Positions 1-8,610 of a DNA stretch of 64,000 bases are shown piece after piece (position 1 is the first letter of the stretch; each line of letters starts with the position of its first letter). Made by a program: the position numbers and the translations under genes. The notes beneath the pieces are model-generated. The model was not told where the DNA came from. It saw only the letters and a program-made list of their open reading frames with translations, and made no database searches. This DNA comes from an uncultured Propionibacteriaceae bacterium (GTDB lineage Bacteria > Actinomycetota > Actinomycetes > Propionibacteriales > Propionibacteriaceae), in the NCBI GenBank assembly GCA_945911015.1, contig CAMDZW010000013.1, forward strand, positions 16,399-80,398, written 5' to 3'.

Positions 1-1693
1 CCGATCGACGGCTGCTGGCATCGGCGACCATGAGAGTGTCGTAGTCGTCGAGCCACTGCTTCACCTGGTGCAGTGCCTCGTCGATGCTGGCGCGGGAGCG
101 GACCACGGCCGCGTTGCGACTCATCAGCTCGGTCGCCTCCCGCAGCAAAGCATCGGTGTTGTCCTCGCCGCTGGTGGCTCGCTCATTGGCCTGTGACAGC
201 AGCGAAAGCGCGGCCCGGCTCACCGGCGCGGCCAGATCCGCAAAGGTGGCATGGTCGATCGGGTCATCGGTACGACGAGCTGCGACATAGGCGGCAGCTC
301 GGGTTGCACCGACCTGGCCCGAGTTGAGCGCGGCACCGCCGGGCCGGTAGATGCCGTGGGCACCGGCAGCCTCGCCGACCGGGAAGAAGCCCGCCACATT
401 GGACTGCCACCACTGGTCGACGGCCAGACCGCCGTTGTTGTGCTGGGCACACACGGCCACCTCGAGCGGCTCGACCTCGAGGTCGATCTGCGGATTCCGT
501 TCCAGGTAGAAGTCGTAGGCCGGTCGGTTCATGTGCTGGAGGCGTTCGATCGGGGTCGAGTTGCCCAACCCGAGGACGCCGGCGCGATCCAGGTAGTCGT
601 ACGCCTCCGGGCTCAGCTGGTCGGGGTCGAAGTCGGGCCGGACCGGGTTGGAGCGGAAGTCCAGGAACACCCGCCGGCCACGCAGCACGGTCTCGCGGTA
701 GACGAGGAGATCGATCAGTGAGGACCCGTCGAGTGCCTTACGGATGTCGAAGGGCCACTGGTAGCCCTTGAGAAAGATCATCGACATCTGCCGGCCGTAG
801 TCCTCGATGGCCTCGGAGAGGAACTCCCGTTCGTCGTTGCCGTCCTGGTCGGTCGAGATGAACCGAGGCACCACCTGCATGTAGGTGCCGGAGACATTCC
901 ACCGGGGCTTGATCGAGGCCAGCCCGAACTGCCATTCGGTGAGGTTCTTGCCGTGGACCCCGGCGCGCAGCGCTGCACCGTTGGCGCCCCACTGACCGTG
1001 CGGGTAGACAGCGTCGGCGTACATCCCGGCCGGGCCGCCGGTGGCATAGATGACGTTGGTGGCGCGCAGCAACAGGAACCGGGAGCGCTGGTCCGCGGCG
1101 CGGACGTCGGTGCGCAGACAGAGCAGGCCAACCACAGTGGCGCTGCCATCGGCGGCGGTTTCGGTGACCAGGTCGACGATGCGGCAGGCGTCGATGATCC
1201 GGGTGCCGTTGCGTCGGACCTGCTTCTCCAGCTGCTCGACCATGGTGCGCGAGGTGTACGGGCCGACCGAGGTGGCCCGCTGTCGGGGGTCGTGGTCGGT
1301 CTTGTAGCCGACGAACTCCCCGCTGCGGGCGTGAGGGAAGGGGACACCGGCCTCGACCAGGTTGAAGAAGGTCCGCGGCGACCAGGCTGCCTCGGCGAGC
1401 GCGATGTCGCCGTCCATCGAGCCGCCGGAGAAGAGGGTCTCGGCCATGTCGCGGACCGAGTCGGGCTCATGCCCGGACAGGGTCAGCTTGTAGTACGTCT
1501 GCTTGTCCGAGCCCGCATTGCGGGAGGCACCGGCCCGGATCTTGTCGGTGACCACGACGACATCGTCGGTCCCGAACTGGACCAACCGAGCGGCGGCACA
1601 GTAGCCGGCCGCGCCCGTACCGACGACGACGGTGTTGGTGGAGATGACGGGAATCTCATGCCCGTCGACGGTGATGGTGGATTCGGCAACCAT
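1..1693 (-). CDS. FAD-binding oxidoreductase, fumarate reductase/SdhA-like (3' end outside window)
   Basis: About 564 codons are visible and the gene runs off the left edge. Near the N-terminus is a dinucleotide-binding motif VVVGTGAAGYCAA, and towards the visible C-terminal side a second FAD segment reads GAHGIYRPGGAALNSGQVG, as in fumarate reductase, succinate dehydrogenase and L-aspartate oxidase flavoproteins. The family transfers hydride between FAD and a dicarboxylate or related substrate; the actual substrate cannot be read here. The ATG at 1693 has an AGAGGA ribosome site seven bases upstream. It starts nine bases after the stop of the SDR gene, so the two are probably co-transcribed. 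No signal peptide is seen, so it is likely cytoplasmic. No frdB or sdhB iron-sulfur partner is visible on this side. Confidence 0.8.
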   Translation of the reverse strand, partial: MVAESTITVDGHEIPVISTNTVVVGTGAAGYCAAARLVQFGTDDVVVVTDKIRAGASRNAGSDKQTYYKLTLSGHEPDSVRDMAETLFSGGSMDGDIALAEAAWSPRTFFNLVEAGVPFPHARSGEFVGYKTDHDPRQRATSVGPYTSRTMVEQLEKQVRRNGTRIIDACRIVDLVTETAADGSATVVGLLCLRTDVRAADQRSRFLLLRATNVIYATGGPAGMYADAVYPHGQWGANGAALRAGVHGKNLTEWQFGLASIKPRWNVSGTYMQVVPRFISTDQDGNDEREFLSEAIEDYGRQMSMIFLKGYQWPFDIRKALDGSSLIDLLVYRETVLRGRRVFLDFRSNPVRPDFDPDQLSPEAYDYLDRAGVLGLGNSTPIERLQHMNRPAYDFYLERNPQIDLEVEPLEVAVCAQHNNGGLAVDQWWQSNVAGFFPVGEAAGAHGIYRPGGAALNSGQVGATRAAAYVAARRTDDPIDHATFADLAAPVSRAALSLLSQANERATSGEDNTDALLREATELMSRNAAVVRSRASIDEALHQVKQWLDDYDTLMVADASSRRS

Positions 1694-1702
1694 GATGTCC
1701 TC

Positions 1703-2494
1703 TCAGAGCCGCGGGATCTGCATGCCGCCGCCGACGTTGATCACGTCGCCGGTGCTGTACGGCATGGCGCCGGCAGCCAGTTGGGTGACCGCACCGGCCA
1801 CATCGGCCGGGACACCCCAGCGCGGCATCGGAGCGAGGCCACCGGCGAACTGGGCGTCGTACTTCTCCTTCACCCCGGCCGTCATGTCGGTCGCGACGAC
1901 ACCGGGACGGACCTCGTACACCACGATGCCCTCAGGGGCGAGACGGGCCGCCCAGAGCTGGGTGGCCATTGCCACGCCGGCCTTGGAGATGCAGTACTCG
2001 CCGCGGTTGAGCGAGACCGTGGTGGCCGAGATCGACGAGACGTTGACGATGGTGCCCTGCACCGGCTGTGGGCTGGTCGGGTCGTAGTCACCGCGCTGGG
2101 CGATCATCTGGTTCGCCACGAGCTGGGTGAGGAAGTAGGGCCCGCGCAGGTTGATGCCGAGCACCCGGTCGAAGCTCTCGGGGGTGGCGACCAGGAGGTC
2201 GTCGCGGACCTCGGGAGCGACCCCGGCATTGTTGACCAGCAGGTCGATCCGACCCCAGGCGGCGACAGTCTCGTCGACATAGCGCTGGTGCGACTCCTGT
2301 TCGGCGACACTGCCTTGGGTGTAGCGGACCTCGCCCAGAGTGCGGAGTCGGTCCAGCAGGTCGGTCGGCTCTGGACGGGTGGCGAGGATGGCGACTTTCC
2401 AGCCCGCCTGCAACAGCCCTTCAGTGATGCCGAGCCCGATCCCGCGATTTCCGCCGGTGACCAGGGCCACCTTGTCCGCAGCAGTGTTGTCCAT
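1703..2494 (-). CDS. SDR-family oxidoreductase (FabG-like)
   Basis: 263-residue short-chain dehydrogenase. It has the NAD(P) motif TGGNRGIG near residue 14, an NNAG motif, a serine-containing stretch VSSIS, and the catalytic Tyr-x-x-x-Lys in EYCISKAG. The C-terminus GDVINVGGGMQ is the usual FabG-type ending. The ATG at 2494 is chosen because GGAGG lies nine bases upstream; the ATG at 2503 abuts that GGAGG and is less likely. The gene is first of a two-gene unit with the FAD protein that follows, and it diverges from the acetate symporter operon. The substrate is unknown; pairing with a flavoprotein suggests sequential redox steps on one metabolite, which is inference. Confidence 0.85.
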   Translation of the reverse strand: MDNTAADKVALVTGGNRGIGLGITEGLLQAGWKVAILATRPEPTDLLDRLRTLGEVRYTQGSVAEQESHQRYVDETVAAWGRIDLLVNNAGVAPEVRDDLLVATPESFDRVLGINLRGPYFLTQLVANQMIAQRGDYDPTSPQPVQGTIVNVSSISATTVSLNRGEYCISKAGVAMATQLWAARLAPEGIVVYEVRPGVVATDMTAGVKEKYDAQFAGGLAPMPRWGVPADVAGAVTQLAAGAMPYSTGDVINVGGGMQIPRL

Positions 2495-2641
2495 GTCCGC
2501 CATCCTCCCCCAGCCCAGTCCTGCCGCGCAAGTAAGGGCTTTCCCATCGGCCGTGGATGCTGGACAGACGCCAGAAGCAGGAGCAGGATGTCGCAGAGAG
2601 CGGCTCGCATCGAGGTGAGCCAGGAGGAGGTGCGTTCCCCC

Positions 2642-3013
2642 ATGACAACTCCGACCGACCCGGCGCCGGGCTCCGTGCTCAACGCCTCGCCGGAGGACTT
2701 CGCGCGGGTCCAGGCCAGCGCGGAATTCAAACAACTCAAGGTGACCTTCCGAGCGTTCGCCATCCCCATGACTGTGGTCTTCCTGGTCTGGTACTTCCTG
2801 TACGTACTGCTGTCGACCTATGCCGAAGGCTTCATGTCGACACCGCTGATCGGCAATCTCAATGTCGGCCTGACGCTGGGGCTGCTCCAGTTCGTCTCGA
2901 CCTTCCTGATCACCGGTCTGTATGTCCGACATGCCAACCGCAAGATCGACCCGATCGCCACCAAGCTTCGTGAAGAGCTCGAAGGCACCACCCCGGCACA
3001 GGAGGCTGAGTGA
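2642..3013 (+). CDS. DUF485 membrane protein, partner of the acetate symporter
   Basis: 123-residue protein with two transmembrane helices (about residues 39-60 and 74-98) separated by a short loop, the DUF485/YjcH layout. YjcH-type genes habitually precede actP, and here the stop overlaps the symporter start (TGATG), implying translational coupling. GGAGG lies about eleven bases before the ATG at 2642. An in-frame ATG at 2588 would add 18 residues with a weaker ribosome site. The function of DUF485 is not established; a role in assembly or activity of the symporter is the usual inference. Confidence 0.85.
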   Translation: MTTPTDPAPGSVLNASPEDFARVQASAEFKQLKVTFRAFAIPMTVVFLVWYFLYVLLSTYAEGFMSTPLIGNLNVGLTLGLLQFVSTFLITGLYVRHANRKIDPIATKLREELEGTTPAQEAE

Positions 3014-4593
3014 TGAGCGGCAACCCGATCCTCAACATCACCATCTTCGGAGTCTTCGTCGTCGTCACCCTCGTGGTGGTGCTGCGGGTCTCCCGAGCCG
3101 GCGTCGGCACGACGGGCTACTACGCTGGCGACCGGTCCTTCACCGGCCGCCAGAACGGGTTGGCGATTGCGGGTGACTATCTCTCGGCAGCGTCCTTCCT
3201 CGGCATCGCCGGCGCGGTCGCTCTGTACGGGTACGACGGCCTGCTCTATTCGATCGGCTTCCTCGTCGCCTGGCTGGTGGCCCTGCTGTTGGTCGCCGAG
3301 CCGATGCGCAACACCGGCAAGTACACGATGGCCGACGTGCTGTCCTTCCGGATGAAGCAGACTCCGGTGCGGCTGGTGGCGGCCATCTCGACCCTGGTCG
3401 TCTCCTTCTTCTACCTGTTGGCTCAGATGGCCGGGGCTGGCGGTCTGGTCGCCCTGCTGCTCGGGGTCGACTCGAAGTTCGGCCAGGGGCTGGTGATCTT
3501 CATCGTCGGTGTGTTGATGATTGTCTACGTGCTGGTCGGCGGCATGAAAGGCACGACCTGGGTTCAGATCATCAAGGCCACTTTGTTGATCCTCGGTGCT
3601 GCGGTGATGACGGTCTGGGTGTTCGTGCTCAACGGATTCAACTTGTCGGCCCTGCTGGGCAAGGCAGCCGCGACCTCCCCCGAGGGAGATGCCGTACTGC
3701 AGCCGATGCTGCAGTACGGCGCCAGCGACACCACCAAACTGGGCTTCATCTCGCTGGCCATCGCTCTGGTCTTCGGCGCAGCCGGTCTGCCCCATGTGCT
3801 GATGCGGTTCTACACCGTGCCGACCGCCAAGGAGGCACGACGGTCGGTGACTTGGGCCATCATCTTGATCGGGGCGTTCTACCTGTTCACCTTCGTGCTC
3901 GGCTTCGGCGCGACCTACCTGGTCGGCCCGGAGGAGATCGCCAATGCTCCGGGCGGCGTCAACTCGGCAGCACCCCTGCTCGCCTTCCATCTGGGCGGTA
4001 CGGTGCTCCTCGCCCTGGTCTCGGGTGTGGCCTTCGCGACCATTCTGGCCGTGGTCGCGGGTCTGACCATCACGGCGTCGGCGTCGTTCTCGCACGACAT
4101 CTACAACTCGGTGATCCGCAAGGGCACAGCCACCTCCACCCAGGAGGTCCGGGTGGCCCGGATCACCGCGGTCGTGATCGGTGTGATCGCGATCTTCGGG
4201 GGCATCGCGGCCAACGGGCAGAACATCGCCTTCCTGGTGTCGTTGGCCTTCGCCATTGCGGCCAGCGCCAACCTGCCGTCGATCCTGTTCTCGCTCTACT
4301 GGAAGCGGTTCAACACCACCGGCACGTTGTGCAGCATGATCGCCGGACTGGTCTCGGCCATCGTGTTGATCCTCTTCTCCCCGGCGGTCTCCGGGGCCGA
4401 GAGTGCCATGTTCCCCAATGTCGACTTCTCCTGGTTCCCGCTGACCAACCCGGCCATCATCTCGGTCCCGGTCGGCTTCCTCGCGGCGATCCTCGGCGCC
4501 CTGCTGTCCAAGGAGAGCCCGTCGGAGAAGCAGGCCGAGATGGAGGTCCGCTCGATGACGGGCGCTGGCGCGGAGAAGGCCACCGAGCACTGA
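3013..4593 (+). CDS. actP: Cation/acetate symporter, sodium:solute symporter family
   Basis: 526 residues with around thirteen hydrophobic helices, close to the length of ActP (about 550). The sequence near residue 35 (GYYAGDRSFTGRQNGLAIAG) and the following helix starting DYLSAASFLG are characteristic of acetate/pyruvate SSS symporters. The protein sits in the cytoplasmic membrane and takes up acetate or other short monocarboxylates with Na+ or H+. Its ATG overlaps the stop of the DUF485 gene. A UUCG-loop terminator follows the stop codon by 26 bases. The alternative GTG at 3010 adds one residue. The exact monocarboxylate preferred is inferred from family only. Confidence 0.9.
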   Translation: MSGNPILNITIFGVFVVVTLVVVLRVSRAGVGTTGYYAGDRSFTGRQNGLAIAGDYLSAASFLGIAGAVALYGYDGLLYSIGFLVAWLVALLLVAEPMRNTGKYTMADVLSFRMKQTPVRLVAAISTLVVSFFYLLAQMAGAGGLVALLLGVDSKFGQGLVIFIVGVLMIVYVLVGGMKGTTWVQIIKATLLILGAAVMTVWVFVLNGFNLSALLGKAAATSPEGDAVLQPMLQYGASDTTKLGFISLAIALVFGAAGLPHVLMRFYTVPTAKEARRSVTWAIILIGAFYLFTFVLGFGATYLVGPEEIANAPGGVNSAAPLLAFHLGGTVLLALVSGVAFATILAVVAGLTITASASFSHDIYNSVIRKGTATSTQEVRVARITAVVIGVIAIFGGIAANGQNIAFLVSLAFAIAASANLPSILFSLYWKRFNTTGTLCSMIAGLVSAIVLILFSPAVSGAESAMFPNVDFSWFPLTNPAIISVPVGFLAAILGALLSKESPSEKQAEMEVRSMTGAGAEKATEH

Positions 4594-4619
4594 CCCACCC
4601 TCGAACCACACAGCAACCC

Positions 4620-4645
4620 GGCGGCCCGGCTTCGGCCGGGCCGTC
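4620..4645 (+). terminator. Rho-independent-type hairpin after actP
   Basis: GC-rich stem of nine perfect pairs (4622-4630 with 4635-4643), extended by a G.T and a G-C pair, closed by a TTCG tetraloop. It lies 26 bases after the actP stop. There is no clear T tract, as is common in high-GC actinomycetes. Confidence 0.75.
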
Positions 4646-4754
4646 CTGTGCACGATGACTACTTCAGGCCTGTCGTCGCGATGCCTCGGATCAGAAATTT
4701 CTGGGCCCGCATCGACCAAAGTACTCAGGGCAACCGGAGCGGTGAGGACCGCTC

Positions 4755-5055
4755 GATTGCTTGAGCCATGTCTGGCGCCACACCCGCCACGGCGACCGCT
4801 ACGCCACCGTGATCATCGACCTCACACCGGTGCGCGAGAAGACAGGGCCGTCCAGGCTGCTGGACATGGTCGGGGGCCGCTCGAAGGCGGTGGGTCATGC
4901 AATCCGCCATCGACGCGCTCGCCAGCGGCATCCCAGCTCTGCTCGTCGAACTGCGCCACCTCAGCCGAACCCGGAAGCAACGCGCCGCCGACGTTCTCGC
5001 GTTCTTCGACCACCCCGGTACCTCCAACGGCCACATACACCCTCAAATGCGATGA
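4755..5055 (+). pseudogene. ISL3-family transposase remnant, two fragments in different frames
   Basis: Two stretches match the ISL3 transposase pattern. The first (about 4761-4890) reads HVWRHTRHGDRYATVIIDL, then TPV and RLLDMVGGRSKAV, the region around the first catalytic Asp. The second (4897-5055, another frame) reads RAADVLAFFDHPGTSNGH, the conserved C-terminal block near the catalytic Glu, then a stop. The intervening roughly 150-200 residues, the N-terminal third and the extreme C-terminus are missing. It cannot make an active transposase. Terminal inverted repeats were not recognisable. It lies in a decayed patch next to a groEL relic. Confidence 0.75.
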
Positions 5056-5229
5056 GCCAGTCAACAAGTTCCCAAAGAACACCAAGAAGGTGGGGCAGTC
5101 GAACCCCGTGATGCCACCACTGCGCGCGTCATCGTCCCCGCACGTGACGCAGTGGTCGTCGAGCTCCACCCGGCCCAGACCGCCGACGTCTGAACTGCTG
5201 CCGGACAGCACAGCCACGGGCGGTCTGGG
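5056..5229. other. Decayed intergenic DNA, no gene recognised
   Basis: No convincing coding or RNA feature. A plus-strand stretch ending at a stop near 5191 reads RVIVPARDAVVVEL, which resembles the last beta strand of some glycoside hydrolases, but it is too short to call. Confidence 0.4.
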
Positions 5230-5333
5230 GGAGCCTTCTCCGGCTTGTCGGCGACGGACCGCTTCGGTGGTCAAGAACAGGCTGGCGATCGAAGCTGGGT
5301 TCTGCAGCACCGAGCGGGTGACTTTGGCAGGAT
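5230..5333 (-). pseudogene. groEL 3' fragment (relic duplicate of the gene at 13816)
   Basis: About 104 bases align with 13871-13973 of the intact groEL at roughly 90 percent identity by eye. Read on the minus strand it encodes NPAKVTRSVLQNPASIASLF and then LTTEAV, the GroEL C-terminal region. A base insertion after TEAV (GTCCGTCGCC where the intact gene has GTCATCGCC) breaks the frame. The relic directly abuts the stop codon of the FAD oxidoreductase gene. It is non-functional. Confidence 0.8.
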
Positions 5334-7661
5334 TCACGCAGTGTCCGGGCCGGTCACCCGCAGCTGATAGATCCGCGCCTCCGCAGCACCGTTCGTGGCG
5401 GTGACGACCACACGCAGGGCATCGCCGGCCACCGTGGGGAAGGTCAGCCGACAGTGCCGCAGGTGGTTGCCAGCAGACTGAGCGACCGTGGTCCATCCGT
5501 CATCGGTGTGCACGTCAACGTGGAAGTCACGCACACACTCGGGCGCAATGTGCAGCCCTGGCCGGGAGTCGGTGGCAGTGTCGAGGTCGGTGTCGAACGA
5601 GAGGTCCACCGCGCCGACCCGATGCGGCCGATCCCACTGCAGTTCGATGGTCGCCGGCAGCTGCGGTGGGGAGATCCACAGGTTTGCACCACGGCCGGGC
5701 CATGCCCAGTCGTTGGCGACATTCTCCGCCCGGTACGGGGTTGCCGGAGGCGTGAGGCGGACCAGGTGGTTGAGTCGCCGAATCTGCTGCCACACGGTGT
5801 ACGGAGGGATCTCGATCTCCTCGGGAGCAAAGCAGGCCAACTCGGCATTGGCCGGTTCGGGCCCTCCGGGGGCCTCGAGGCGTTGCTGGATCAAAGCCCC
5901 GGTCGGCGGCTGCGCTGACTGCGCCCATTCGACCGATGCGCCCGGTTCGTCGTCGGCCTCCAACCACACCCGTACCGGCCGATCATCCTGAATGCCCGAC
6001 GGTTCGATGGGCAGAGGTGCCTCGAACCAACCGTCTGACCCCGCGGGTACGCTGATCAACCCCAGGCGCCGGGGCGTACCGGGCGCCCGGTCCCAAATGG
6101 TCGTCATCGGTTCGACCCACACCCGCACCCGACCTTCCCGATCACCGGACTGACGCAGGCGAACGGCGACCCTGCGCGCTGTGTTGCTTCCCAGAGCCGG
6201 GATGACCTGCCCGCGGGCAACGTCGAGGCTCTGCCAGTCCGACACCGCCTCAGGGATGGCAAAGTCTGCAGCCGGCGCGACCACCTGCGCACGTCTCGCG
6301 AGATCGTTTGTGTCCCCGTGAGCCACATTGAGCAGCCGGACATCATTGCGGAGCAGTTCCTGCTGCAACTCACCGATCATGGCCGGGTCGGTCGCCATCG
6401 TGCGCGGGTCAACCCGCGCACGATGGGCCCCAGCCGCGGCAAGCCCCACCGCCTGCCCCAACTGCGCGAGAGTCTGCTGGACCCGGATCGGGCCCAAACC
6501 GACATGGGTGGCCGACAGGCACCGCCCGACCAGCCACAGATTGTCGGCGTCGGCGGCACAGCAGGCCCGTAGCGGAACAGAGAAAGGTGCCACGCGAGCG
6601 AGACCACGGTAGTAGCGGTCGATGTTCTCCCGCTCGGCGGGCGCGTCAAGATTCTCGAGGGCACCCTTCGAGTGCAAGTCGATCCACCAGCCGGCGTAAC
6701 CGACCTCGTCGCACCAGCGCTGGTCCTCCACGACATCGGCCTGGCGGATCACCACCTCACCACGCACCCGACGCGACTCACGCTTGCCGGGCACTTGACC
6801 GATCCATTCCAAGTGATGATGTGACAGCTGGTCGGACTTGTCGGAGGCGTTCTTCAGGAAGTCCCAAAGCCCGAGCACGTGACGATGGAGCTGGCGTCGA
6901 ATGGCTTGATTGTCATCGATCTGATGGAAGGGATCGTTGACCTCGACCCACCAGAAGCCAGCCACGATGTCACCGATCACCTTGGGCAGCGAGCGGTCGA
7001 AAGTCAGGTCGGTCGACCGATAGTCGATGGCCCATGACGGCGCCGTGAACGGCACAGGCCGATCCATCCGACGAGCCTGCATGGTGATGGTGCTGCCCAA
7101 CGACGACTCGTCGGAAACGACCGGTGCGAGTGACTCACCGTACTCGTGGCGAGCCTCCCGTCCGTAGGACCAGCGCATTCCGGCCAACGCGGAAAGGGTG
7201 CCGTCACCGGTCGCATCGACAAATTGTGGCGCGGTGAGCACGACGTCGCGCTCGCTGCCGAGCTGACGCCCTCGGACTTCGGTGAGATGGACCCGTCCGT
7301 CACTGCCGGGGGCGGTCGACACTCCGTGGACCACCGTGCTGCGATACACCGTCAGCCCGTCGGTCTGCTCGGCAATGTCGTCGAGAACAAGGTCGAGATG
7401 GACGGTCGTCGGTCGAGCCGGAGTGGGGTTGGACTGCCTGTCGAGCAGGGCGATCCGGTGGATCAGACCCGTCTCGGCAGCCCACGCGTTCGAGGATGCC
7501 GCTCCGCTCACCGGAACGCGAATCTCGCTGGAGCCGGAACCCCCGAGGACGGGACGATCCTGGACCAGGGCGACCCGAAGGCCAGCTCCGGCCGCAGACA
7601 CCGCGGTGCAGAAACCCGACATGCCGCCGCCGACCACGACAAGGTCGTACTGATCCGACAC
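5334..7661 (-). CDS. FAD-dependent oxidoreductase (PF12831 type) with C-terminal beta-sandwich/discoidin-like domain
   Basis: 775 residues. The N-terminus carries the Rossmann motif VVVGGGMSGFCTAVSAAGAG, then an FAD-pyrophosphate region with GGSGSSEIRVP, and an ATGDG motif in FVDATGDGTLSALAG. The oxidoreductase part ends near residue 450; the rest is beta-rich, and the last 130 residues look like an F5/8 type C (discoidin) fold. There is no signal peptide, so it is cytoplasmic. Start GTG at 7661 is chosen because GGAGG precedes it by eight bases; the upstream ATG at 7728 would lie inside the putative operator. Divergent from an IclR regulator. The family is common in polysaccharide clusters and often mislabelled xanthan lyase; its reaction is not established. 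Oxidation of a sugar or oligosaccharide is inference. Confidence 0.8.
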   Translation of the reverse strand: MSDQYDLVVVGGGMSGFCTAVSAAGAGLRVALVQDRPVLGGSGSSEIRVPVSGAASSNAWAAETGLIHRIALLDRQSNPTPARPTTVHLDLVLDDIAEQTDGLTVYRSTVVHGVSTAPGSDGRVHLTEVRGRQLGSERDVVLTAPQFVDATGDGTLSALAGMRWSYGREARHEYGESLAPVVSDESSLGSTITMQARRMDRPVPFTAPSWAIDYRSTDLTFDRSLPKVIGDIVAGFWWVEVNDPFHQIDDNQAIRRQLHRHVLGLWDFLKNASDKSDQLSHHHLEWIGQVPGKRESRRVRGEVVIRQADVVEDQRWCDEVGYAGWWIDLHSKGALENLDAPAERENIDRYYRGLARVAPFSVPLRACCAADADNLWLVGRCLSATHVGLGPIRVQQTLAQLGQAVGLAAAGAHRARVDPRTMATDPAMIGELQQELLRNDVRLLNVAHGDTNDLARRAQVVAPAADFAIPEAVSDWQSLDVARGQVIPALGSNTARRVAVRLRQSGDREGRVRVWVEPMTTIWDRAPGTPRRLGLISVPAGSDGWFEAPLPIEPSGIQDDRPVRVWLEADDEPGASVEWAQSAQPPTGALIQQRLEAPGGPEPANAELACFAPEEIEIPPYTVWQQIRRLNHLVRLTPPATPYRAENVANDWAWPGRGANLWISPPQLPATIELQWDRPHRVGAVDLSFDTDLDTATDSRPGLHIAPECVRDFHVDVHTDDGWTTVAQSAGNHLRHCRLTFPTVAGDALRVVVTATNGAAEARIYQLRVTGPDTA

Positions 7662-7718
7662 CGCTGACGCCTCCACTCCGGCCACACCCCCACTGCTTCC
7701 CACATCGTGGGATACATT

Positions 7719-7736
7719 ATTCCGCATTGCAGGAAT
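7719..7736. promoter_or_regulatory. Imperfect palindrome, candidate IclR operator
   Basis: Outer arms ATTCC (7719-7723) and GGAAT (7732-7736) flank an imperfect inner dyad GCATTGC. It lies midway in the 91-base gap between the divergent FAD oxidoreductase and IclR starts, the usual place for an IclR-family operator controlling both genes. Confidence 0.5.
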
Positions 7737-7752
7737 GTTAGAAGATCGCCCT

Positions 7753-8610
7753 ATGGATGTCCACCCCACGCAGGGCGATCGACCCGAGATCAAGGTCCAG
7801 TCCGTCGGACGCGCCTTCCGGCTCCTCGAACTGGTGGCAGCGGCCGACGGCATCGGTGTCACCACACTGTCGACAGAGACCGGGCTAGCAACCTCCACCG
7901 TGCACAACCTGCTGGTGACGCTGACCCAACTCGGCTACGTCACCAGCGAGTCCGGGCGCTACCGACTCGGGACCGCCATGGCGCTGCTCGCGGCTCGGGT
8001 CGATCCTGCAGCCTCGATCTCCAGTGTTCTGACGCCCGCCGTCGCTCGTCTCGCGAAGGTCACCGGCCACTCGGCCACCGCCACCGTGCTGGTCGGCCGC
8101 CATGCCCGGACGCTGGAGCATCGCGACGGGGCCGGCGAAATTGTCGTCCGACCATCTGCCGCGGTGTGGCAGGACCCTTTGGCACTGGCAACCGGGCGAC
8201 TCCTGGTCGCGCTTCGACCTCGAACGGAGTGGCCGTCGTTCGTCGCCGCCGACGAACGGCGCAGCGCATCATCGATCACCGCACGGTGGCTCGCTGCGCT
8301 CGAGATGATCGCCGAGCAACGTCTTGCCGTCCGGCTGTCCAGACGGCCCGACGAAGGCGGCGGCCCCATCGTCACCGCAGTGGCCGCGTTTGTCGCGGTC
8401 GGCGGATCCTTCCCGCCGGTCTCGGTTGGAGTCTCGATCCCGTGGCAACTCACCAAGAACGATCTCGACGAGCTGGTCACCAGCTTGTGGAGCGAGGCCG
8501 GAGCGCTCTCGTTGAGTCTTGGAATTGACGATTACGGGACCAGGCCCAGCAGCGACGTCGTTGAGCAGGCGGCTGCGCTCGCTGCCGACCTGGTTCCCAC
8601 GACTCAGTGA
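7753..8610 (+). CDS. IclR-family transcriptional regulator
   Basis: 285 residues. An N-terminal winged helix-turn-helix (about residues 14-75) includes SVGRAFRLLELVAAA and LATSTVHNLLVTLTQLGYV, followed by an effector-binding GAF-like domain. IclR proteins bind small carboxylic acids or aromatic/sugar-derived ligands and repress or activate a neighbouring operon. The ATG at 7753 is preferred; an in-frame ATG at 7735 lies in the operator region. It diverges from the FAD oxidoreductase gene, the likely target. Its last seven bases overlap the convergent LacI gene. Confidence 0.85.
   Translation: MDVHPTQGDRPEIKVQSVGRAFRLLELVAAADGIGVTTLSTETGLATSTVHNLLVTLTQLGYVTSESGRYRLGTAMALLAARVDPAASISSVLTPAVARLAKVTGHSATATVLVGRHARTLEHRDGAGEIVVRPSAAVWQDPLALATGRLLVALRPRTEWPSFVAADERRSASSITARWLAALEMIAEQRLAVRLSRRPDEGGGPIVTAVAAFVAVGGSFPPVSVGVSIPWQLTKNDLDELVTSLWSEAGALSLSLGIDDYGTRPSSDVVEQAAALAADLVPTTQ

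Noticed and set aside
953..2641. Plus-strand extension upstream of the DUF485 gene
   Set aside because: It is antisense to the FAD and SDR genes; the real start is near 2642.
2818..4719. Long minus-strand open frame opposite actP
   Set aside because: Very rich in His, Asp, Gly, Gln and Arg, the signature of an antisense frame in high-GC coding DNA; actP on the other strand is clear.
5098..5193. Possible C-terminal remnant of a glycoside hydrolase
   Set aside because: Only about 30 codons with a generic beta-strand pattern.
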